Part shown: piece by piece, positions 59,246-64,000 of the stretch
Position numbering within the stretch: position 1 is the first letter of the stretch
How the letters are laid out: each line of letters starts with the position of its first letter
Assembly (NCBI RefSeq): GCF_031020795.1
Contig: NZ_JAVHJP010000004.1
Location: 378,073 to 442,072 of the forward strand
Direction: 5' to 3'
DNA from: Hydrogenophaga pseudoflava
Lineage (GTDB): Bacteria > Pseudomonadota > Gammaproteobacteria > Burkholderiales > Burkholderiaceae_C
DNA: 64,000 nucleotides
Notes under the pieces: model-generated
What the model was told of the DNA's origin: nothing
The model's input: only the letters and a program-made list of their open reading frames with translations
Databases searched by the model: none
Translations under genes and position numbers: made by a program

Positions 59246-60865
59246 ATGGAACACACCGGTTTGATGGGGCGGCGTCTGATGCGAGGGCGATGGGGCGCGG
59301 CGTTCGCCGCGACCTTGCTCGTGGCGGCGTGCGGCGGAGGCAGCGACTCGTCCGGCGACAGCGGGGGCGACCTCGCCACCGCCCGGATGCTGACGACAGA
59401 GGTGGCCGCAGTGGGAGGGGCGGCGGCCGCTGGATCGTCATCTCCCAGTTGCCTCAACCGGGTCAACAACACGTTCAACAAACTGCTGGAGTGCGTGACC
59501 CTGGCCGGTGTCCGGCGCCACCAGCAGGCGTTGCAGACCATTGCCGATGAAAACAATGGCATCCGCACCTCGGGCACACCCGGTTACGACGCTTCGGTGG
59601 ACTACGCGGCCAAGGTGCTGCGTGACGCGGGCTACCTCGTCACCGTCACCGAGTTCCAGTTCCAGACCTTCATCGCGCTCTCGCCCACGGTGCTGGAGCA
59701 GGTGTCGCCGGGCCCCGCGGGTCCGCTGGCGAACAACATCATGGAGTACTCCGGCAGCGGCGACGTGACGGCTCCTGTGACGGCGCTGACACCGCCGCCG
59801 GGCGACGGCACCCCGGGCTGCGAGGCGGCGGACTTCGCCGGTTTCCCGGCGGGCAACATCGCGCTCATCAGCCGTGGCGCCTGCCCCTTCGCCCTCAAGG
59901 CCACCAATGCCCTGGCGGCCGGTGCGAGCGGGGTCGTGATCTACAACAACGTTGCCGGCGATCTCAACGGCACGCTGGGCGAGGCCTTCACGCTGGACAT
60001 CGGCGTGACCGGCATCACCCAGGCCCTGGGCCAGCAACTGGCGGCCACGCCGGGGCTGGTGCTGCGGCTCAAGACCGACACCTTCCGCGGTGAGGCGACC
60101 ACCAGCAACGTGATCGCCGAGTCGCGCACGGGCGATCCGAACAACGTGGTGATGGTGGGCGCGCACCTCGACTCGGTGAACGAAGGTCCGGGCATCAACG
60201 ACAACGGCTCGGGTGTCGCGGCGATCCTGGAGACCGCGGTGCAGATGGCAAAGGTCAAGCCCCGCAACAAGCTGCGCTTCGCACTTTGGGGCGCGGAAGA
60301 GTCGGGGCTGGTGGGCTCCACGAACTATGTGGAAGGGCTGTCCCAGGCCGAGAAGGACCGCATCGCGCTGTACCTGAACTTCGACATGATCGGCTCGCCC
60401 AACCACGTCTTCTTCATCTACGACGGCGACGATTCGGACGGCACGGGCGAAGGCCCCGGCCCGGGCGGGTCGGACCAGATCGAGAAGGCCTTCGAGTCGT
60501 TCTACATGCAGCGCGGCGTGCCGTTCAAGGGCACAGACTTCGATGGTCGTTCCGACTACCGGGCCTTCATCCAGAACCTGATCCCGGCCGGCGGCCTGTT
60601 CACCGGCGCCGAAGGCATCAAGACCGCGGAAGAAGCGGCGCTGTGGGGCGGCACGGCGGGCACGGCCTACGACCCCTGCTACCACCAGGCCTGCGACACC
60701 TACGCCAACAACAGCGACACCGCGCTGGACATCAACGCCGACGCCGTGGCCTATACCACGCTGCTGTTCTCGATGAACACCTCGAGCGTGAACGACCAGC
60801 GCGGCAAGGGCAACTTCCGCATGCCGGCCCTCAAGCCGCTGCACCCGGAGCGCGTGGGGAACTGA
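59246..60865 (+). CDS. M28-family zinc metallopeptidase lipoprotein
   Basis: A 539-residue exported peptidase. The signal ends LLVAACGGG (lipobox). A PA domain (about 190-290, RGACPFALKATNALAAGASG) is inserted before the M28 catalytic core: MVGAHLDSVNEGPGINDNGSG (His and Asp ligands), WGAEESGLVGS (Glu pair), NFDMIGS (Asp) and CYHQACDT (late His). It is an aminopeptidase of broad type, acting at the outer membrane or outside. An AGGAGA site precedes the ATG at 59246; one at 59240 is too close to it. The 234-bp gap upstream shows no other feature. Confidence 0.92.
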   Translation: MEHTGLMGRRLMRGRWGAAFAATLLVAACGGGSDSSGDSGGDLATARMLTTEVAAVGGAAAAGSSSPSCLNRVNNTFNKLLECVTLAGVRRHQQALQTIADENNGIRTSGTPGYDASVDYAAKVLRDAGYLVTVTEFQFQTFIALSPTVLEQVSPGPAGPLANNIMEYSGSGDVTAPVTALTPPPGDGTPGCEAADFAGFPAGNIALISRGACPFALKATNALAAGASGVVIYNNVAGDLNGTLGEAFTLDIGVTGITQALGQQLAATPGLVLRLKTDTFRGEATTSNVIAESRTGDPNNVVMVGAHLDSVNEGPGINDNGSGVAAILETAVQMAKVKPRNKLRFALWGAEESGLVGSTNYVEGLSQAEKDRIALYLNFDMIGSPNHVFFIYDGDDSDGTGEGPGPGGSDQIEKAFESFYMQRGVPFKGTDFDGRSDYRAFIQNLIPAGGLFTGAEGIKTAEEAALWGGTAGTAYDPCYHQACDTYANNSDTALDINADAVAYTTLLFSMNTSSVNDQRGKGNFRMPALKPLHPERVGN

Positions 60866-60895
60866 CCCCTGCACGCTGCTGCCCGCAGGCCCGAT

Positions 60896-61795
60896 TCAAC
60901 CCCGCATCTTGCGCAGCAGCAGCTCGCGCATGATCTGGATCGGTGCCTCGCGCCCGCGGCCGCGGCGCGTGGCCAGCATGAAGGGCGACTGGAAGCCGAA
61001 GCTGGCCGGCAGCAGCACGCGCAGCTTGCCCTGGTCCATCCACGGCTGGGCGTAGTGTTCGGGCAGGTAGCCCACGTAGCCGCCCGAGAGGATGAGGAAC
61101 AGCTGCGCCTCCATGCTGTCCACCGTGGCCACGCTGTTCTTCATGCCGTGTTTGCCCAGCTCGGCCTTGCTCCAGTAGCTGCGGCGCACGACGTTGAGCT
61201 CGGACACCTGCGCCTCCGCGATGTGGCGCTGGGCGAACAGCGGGTGCTGGTTGCTGCAGTACAGCCACTGCTGTTCCCGGTAGAGGGGCTGGAACACCAG
61301 GCCCGGCGGGCGGGTGGGAAAGAAGCCGATCGCCAGGTCCAGCTCGTTGTTGAGGATGCCCTCCTGCAGGTCGTAGGGGTTCTTGACGAACAGGGCCAGG
61401 TGCACGGCAGGGTGGCGCTGGTTGAACGCGCCGATGGCGTCCGACAGGCGCAGGGCGCTGTCGGTGACGGTGGAGTCGATGACGCCGATGCGCAGCGTGC
61501 CCGAGAGGCCGCCCTTGAGCGAGGCGGCGAAGCTGCCGAAGCCGTCGATCTCGCCCAGCAGGCGCTGCACCTCGCCGAGCAGCAGCTCGCCCTTTTCGGT
61601 GAGCGAGAAGCCGCTGCGGCCGCGGTCGCAGAGCTTGAAGCCCAGCAGGCTTTCGAGCTGGCTCATGTAGGTGCTGATGGCCGAGAGCGTGAGGTTGAGC
61701 TCCTGCTGCGCCTTGGCGAAGCCCTGGTGGCGGGCGACGCTGGAGAAGATGCGCAGCAGCTTCATGTCCGGCAGCGGGGCGGTGGTTGAGGCCAT
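60896..61795 (-). CDS. LysR-family transcriptional regulator
   Basis: A 299-residue LysR protein: HTH LRIFSSVARHQGFAKAQQELNLTLSAIS (motif LNLTLSAISTYMSQLE), then LSGTLRIGVIDSTVTDSALRL opening the effector domain. It is divergent from two ureohydrolase genes starting at 61898 and is probably their regulator, responding to a guanidino or amide compound (inference). The ATG at 61795 fits the family start; the open frame continues far upstream but without meaning. Confidence 0.9.
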   Translation of the reverse strand: MASTTAPLPDMKLLRIFSSVARHQGFAKAQQELNLTLSAISTYMSQLESLLGFKLCDRGRSGFSLTEKGELLLGEVQRLLGEIDGFGSFAASLKGGLSGTLRIGVIDSTVTDSALRLSDAIGAFNQRHPAVHLALFVKNPYDLQEGILNNELDLAIGFFPTRPPGLVFQPLYREQQWLYCSNQHPLFAQRHIAEAQVSELNVVRRSYWSKAELGKHGMKNSVATVDSMEAQLFLILSGGYVGYLPEHYAQPWMDQGKLRVLLPASFGFQSPFMLATRRGRGREAPIQIMRELLLRKMRG

Positions 61796-61897
61796 GGTTG
61801 TGAAAAGTCTGAAGTGAGTTTTTGGTTCTGAGCATTTGTCGTGCCAGGGGACGCACGAAGAATGGGCATCAGCACACGACCACCGACCCGGAACCGA

Positions 61898-62848
61898 ATG
61901 ACCGCTCACTTCAACCAGCCCCAGGGGGGCAACGAGATGCCCCGTTTTGCGGGGCGGGGCACCATGCTGAGGCTGCCCGCCGCCGAATCGCCCGAGGGGC
62001 TGGACGCCGCCTTCATCGGCGTGCCGCTGGACATCGGCACCTCGCTGCGCGCCGGCACCCGTTTTGGTCCGCGCAGCATCCGCAACGAGTCGGTGATGAT
62101 CCGGCCCTACAACATGGCCACCGGCGCCGCACCGTTCGATGGCCTGCAGGTGGCCGACCTCGGCGATGTGCCCATCAACACCTACAACCTGCTCGAATCG
62201 GTGCGCATCATTGAGGCGCACTACGACACGCTGCTGCCGCACAAGGTGGTGCCGCTGACGCTGGGCGGTGACCACACCATCACGCTGCCCATCCTGCGCT
62301 CGCTGGCCAAGAAGCACGGCCCGGTGGGGCTGGTCCATGTGGACGCCCACACCGACACCAACGACCACATGTTCGGCGAGAAGATCGCCCACGGCACCAC
62401 CTTCCGCCGCGCGGTGGAAGAGGGCCTGCTGGACTGCAAACGCGTGGTGCAGATCGGCCAGCGCGCCCAGGGCTACACCAGCGCCGACTTCCAGTGGGGC
62501 GTGGACCAGGGCTTCCGCCTGTTCACCGCCGAACAGTGCTGGTACCGCCCGCTGGCCCCGCTGATGGACGAGGTGCGCCAGACCATGGGCGACGGCCCGG
62601 TGTACCTGAGCTTCGACATCGACGGCATCGACCCCGCCTGGGCACCCGGCACCGGCACGCCCGAGGTCGGTGGCCTGACCAGCATCCAGGGCCTGGAGAT
62701 CGTGCGCGGCTGCCGCGGCCTGAACCTCATCGGCGGCGACCTGGTCGAGGTCTCGCCTCCTTACGACCAGAGCGGCAACACCGCCCAGCTGGCCGCCAAC
62801 CTGCTCTACGAAATGTTGTGCGTGCTGCCCCGCGTGCCCGTGCGCTGA
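61898..62848 (+). CDS. Ureohydrolase-family protein (agmatinase/guanidinobutyrase-like)
   Basis: A 316-residue member of the arginase/agmatinase family that removes urea from a guanidino compound. The two-manganese (or nickel) site is complete: LGGDHTIT, VHVDAHTDTND and SFDIDGIDP. GTGTPEVGGLTS follows. The ATG at 61898 is preferred over 61841 because it starts near the family N-terminus. A second family member follows 16 bases later, and the pair faces a LysR gene. Agmatine, guanidinobutyrate, guanidine and related acids are all possible substrates. Confidence 0.9.
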   Translation: MTAHFNQPQGGNEMPRFAGRGTMLRLPAAESPEGLDAAFIGVPLDIGTSLRAGTRFGPRSIRNESVMIRPYNMATGAAPFDGLQVADLGDVPINTYNLLESVRIIEAHYDTLLPHKVVPLTLGGDHTITLPILRSLAKKHGPVGLVHVDAHTDTNDHMFGEKIAHGTTFRRAVEEGLLDCKRVVQIGQRAQGYTSADFQWGVDQGFRLFTAEQCWYRPLAPLMDEVRQTMGDGPVYLSFDIDGIDPAWAPGTGTPEVGGLTSIQGLEIVRGCRGLNLIGGDLVEVSPPYDQSGNTAQLAANLLYEMLCVLPRVPVR

Positions 62849-62864
62849 TTCCAGAAAGCTGCTC

Positions 62865-63863
62865 ATGACGACCACCACGTTCCCCCAGCCGCAGGACGCC
62901 GCCCAGGTGCCGCGTTTCGCCGGCCTGTCCACCTTCATGCGCCTGCCCATGGTCGAGCCCGACCGGCTGGACACGGTCGACATCGGCCTGATCGGCATCC
63001 CCTGGGACGCCGGCACCACCAACCGCGCCGGCGCCCGCCACGGCCCACGCGAGGTGCGCAACCAGTCGGCGCTGATGCGCAAGGTGCACCACGTCAGCCG
63101 CATCGCGCCGTACGACCTGGCGCGCGTGGCCGACCTGGGCGATGTGGCCCTGCCGCCCATGGACCTGATGCTGGGCCTGGACCTGATCGAAGCCTTCTAC
63201 CGCCGGGTGCACGCGGCCGGTGTGCGCCCGCTGTCGGTGGGCGGGGACCACCTGGTCACGCTGCCGGTGTTCCGCGGCATCGCCCGCCAGGGCGCGGTCG
63301 GCATGGTGCATTTCGACGCCCATTCAGACACCAACGACAGCTACTTCGGCGGCCAGCGCTACACCCACGGCACGCCGTTCCGCCGCGCGGTGGAAGAGGG
63401 CCTGCTGGACCCGACGCGCACGGTGCAGATCGGTGTGCGCGGCTCGGTCTACGACCCGGCCGACCTCGACTTCGCCAAGGCGGTGGGCATCCGCGTGGTG
63501 CAGATGGAAGAGGTGGCGGCCCGCAGCAACGAAGACCTGCTGGCCGAAGCGCGCAGCATTGTCGGCGTCGCGCCGACCTACATCAGCTTCGATGTCGACT
63601 GCCTGGACCCGTGTTACGCGCCCGGCACCGGCACGCCCGAGATCGGCGGCATGACGACCTTGCAGGCGCAGCACCTGGTGCGCGGCCTGCAGGGCCTGAA
63701 CCTGGTGGGCGCCGACGTGGTGGAGGTCAGCCCGCCCTTCGACGTGGGCGGCGTGACTTCGCTGGTGGGCGCGACCATGACCTTTGAACTGCTGTGCCTG
63801 CTGGCCGATGCGCACGCCCGGCTCGGCCGCCTGCCTGCAGCCAGCGTGGGGGCCGCCGCATGA
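62865..63863 (+). CDS. Ureohydrolase-family protein, second copy
   Basis: A 332-residue paralogue of the preceding protein with the same metal motifs: VGGDHLVTLP, VHFDAHSDTND and SFDVDCLDP, then GTGTPEIGGMTT. Both start with PRFAG, showing tandem duplication followed by divergence. The two may form a mixed oligomer or act on two related guanidino compounds. Its stop overlaps the start of the next gene (ATGA), so translation is coupled. Confidence 0.9.
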   Translation: MTTTTFPQPQDAAQVPRFAGLSTFMRLPMVEPDRLDTVDIGLIGIPWDAGTTNRAGARHGPREVRNQSALMRKVHHVSRIAPYDLARVADLGDVALPPMDLMLGLDLIEAFYRRVHAAGVRPLSVGGDHLVTLPVFRGIARQGAVGMVHFDAHSDTNDSYFGGQRYTHGTPFRRAVEEGLLDPTRTVQIGVRGSVYDPADLDFAKAVGIRVVQMEEVAARSNEDLLAEARSIVGVAPTYISFDVDCLDPCYAPGTGTPEIGGMTTLQAQHLVRGLQGLNLVGADVVEVSPPFDVGGVTSLVGATMTFELLCLLADAHARLGRLPAASVGAAA

Positions 63864-64000
63864 AACTCGACCTGTTCCGTTCCCTCTGGGGCTGGCAGGG
63901 CGACTGGGCGACCTGCGCCGCCGAGGTGCGCCGCATGGGGGCCGTGGGCGTGGAGGCGCGGCTGCCCGGCGACCCCTTCGCCCAGCGCGCACTGCGCCAG
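63860..64000 (+). CDS. Sugar-phosphate isomerase/epimerase-like TIM-barrel protein, N-terminal fragment
   Basis: The first 47 codons run off the window. MKLDLFRSLWGWQGDWATC and MGAVGVEARLPGDP look like the first strand and helix of a xylose-isomerase-like TIM barrel. It overlaps the second ureohydrolase gene by four bases and so shares its operon. The family call is provisional because only the start is visible. Confidence 0.5.
   Translation, partial: MKLDLFRSLWGWQGDWATCAAEVRRMGAVGVEARLPGDPFAQRALRQ

Noticed and set aside
61796-61897. A guanidine-type riboswitch ahead of the ureohydrolases
   Set aside because: No paired hairpins with the ACGR-type loops of the known classes could be found in the 102-bp gap.

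Overview
The window is high-GC, densely coded DNA. Gene style, short spacers, abundant Bug/TctC-type and TRAP uptake genes and many LysR/IclR regulators suggest a betaproteobacterium of the Burkholderiales, most likely Comamonadaceae (Hydrogenophaga/Acidovorax-like). This placement comes from recognised protein families, not from a database search. No rRNA, tRNA, CRISPR array, transposase or integrase gene was seen.

Layout. (1) 1-3.3 kb: end of a LysR gene, then an IclR regulator divergent from a TRAP binding protein, a type II dehydroquinase with an altered active site, and an unknown protein. (2) 3.3-13.6 kb: lipoproteins, a DHFR-like and a GFA-family protein, a low-GC two-gene insert (5.27-6.71 kb) with an attC-like site, a LysR/methyltransferase pair, a run of exported proteins with a carotenoid-oxygenase-family enzyme, a patatin-like lipoprotein, and an SDR divergent from a frameshifted AraC gene. 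(3) 14.5-43.5 kb: a large catabolic region. On the minus strand are tetR-dctQMP-aroQ-aroE-eamA, a block panE-like/VOC/maoC/caiB/aroE, and a block gfo-iclR-FAD dehydrogenase-NIPSNAP-TIM barrel-acyl-CoA dehydrogenase-CoA transferase. On the plus strand are aroE-like/FAD dehydrogenase/tctCBA and SDR/FAD dehydrogenase/NIPSNAP. (4) 43.5-55.8 kb: general genes: EamA, two PaiB-like proteins, LysE plus ArgP-like regulator, an OafA-type acyltransferase, AzlCD plus LysR, and an ABC/MacB-like export operon. (5) 55.9-58.5 kb: a low-GC island of three same-strand genes separated by attC-like sites. (6) 58.5-64 kb: a PhnB-like protein, an M28 peptidase, and a LysR divergent from a ureohydrolase pair.

How the catabolic genes may work together (inference): TRAP and TctCBA systems import organic acids. 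Shikimate-dehydrogenase-like enzymes with changed substrate-contact residues and an SDR would oxidise ring hydroxyls. Three 3-ketosteroid-Delta1-dehydrogenase-like flavoproteins would desaturate or aromatise the resulting oxo-cyclohexane ring. CoA transferases, an acyl-CoA dehydrogenase and a MaoC hydratase would finish by beta-oxidation-like chemistry. A hydroaromatic or alicyclic carboxylate such as quinate, shikimate or a cyclohexanecarboxylate relative is a plausible substrate.

The most unusual part is the pair of AT-richer inserts. The 55.9-58.5 kb island resembles an integron cassette cluster without an integrase. Its three products are an MtlR-like protein with an RNxxxH motif, a SieB-like two-helix membrane protein, and a protein joining an RNxxxH (HEPN-like) region to a PD-(D/E)XK-like nuclease region. 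This is a plausible phage-defence set. The 5.3-6.7 kb insert carries a DUF6602-like protein with a similar nuclease-like signature.
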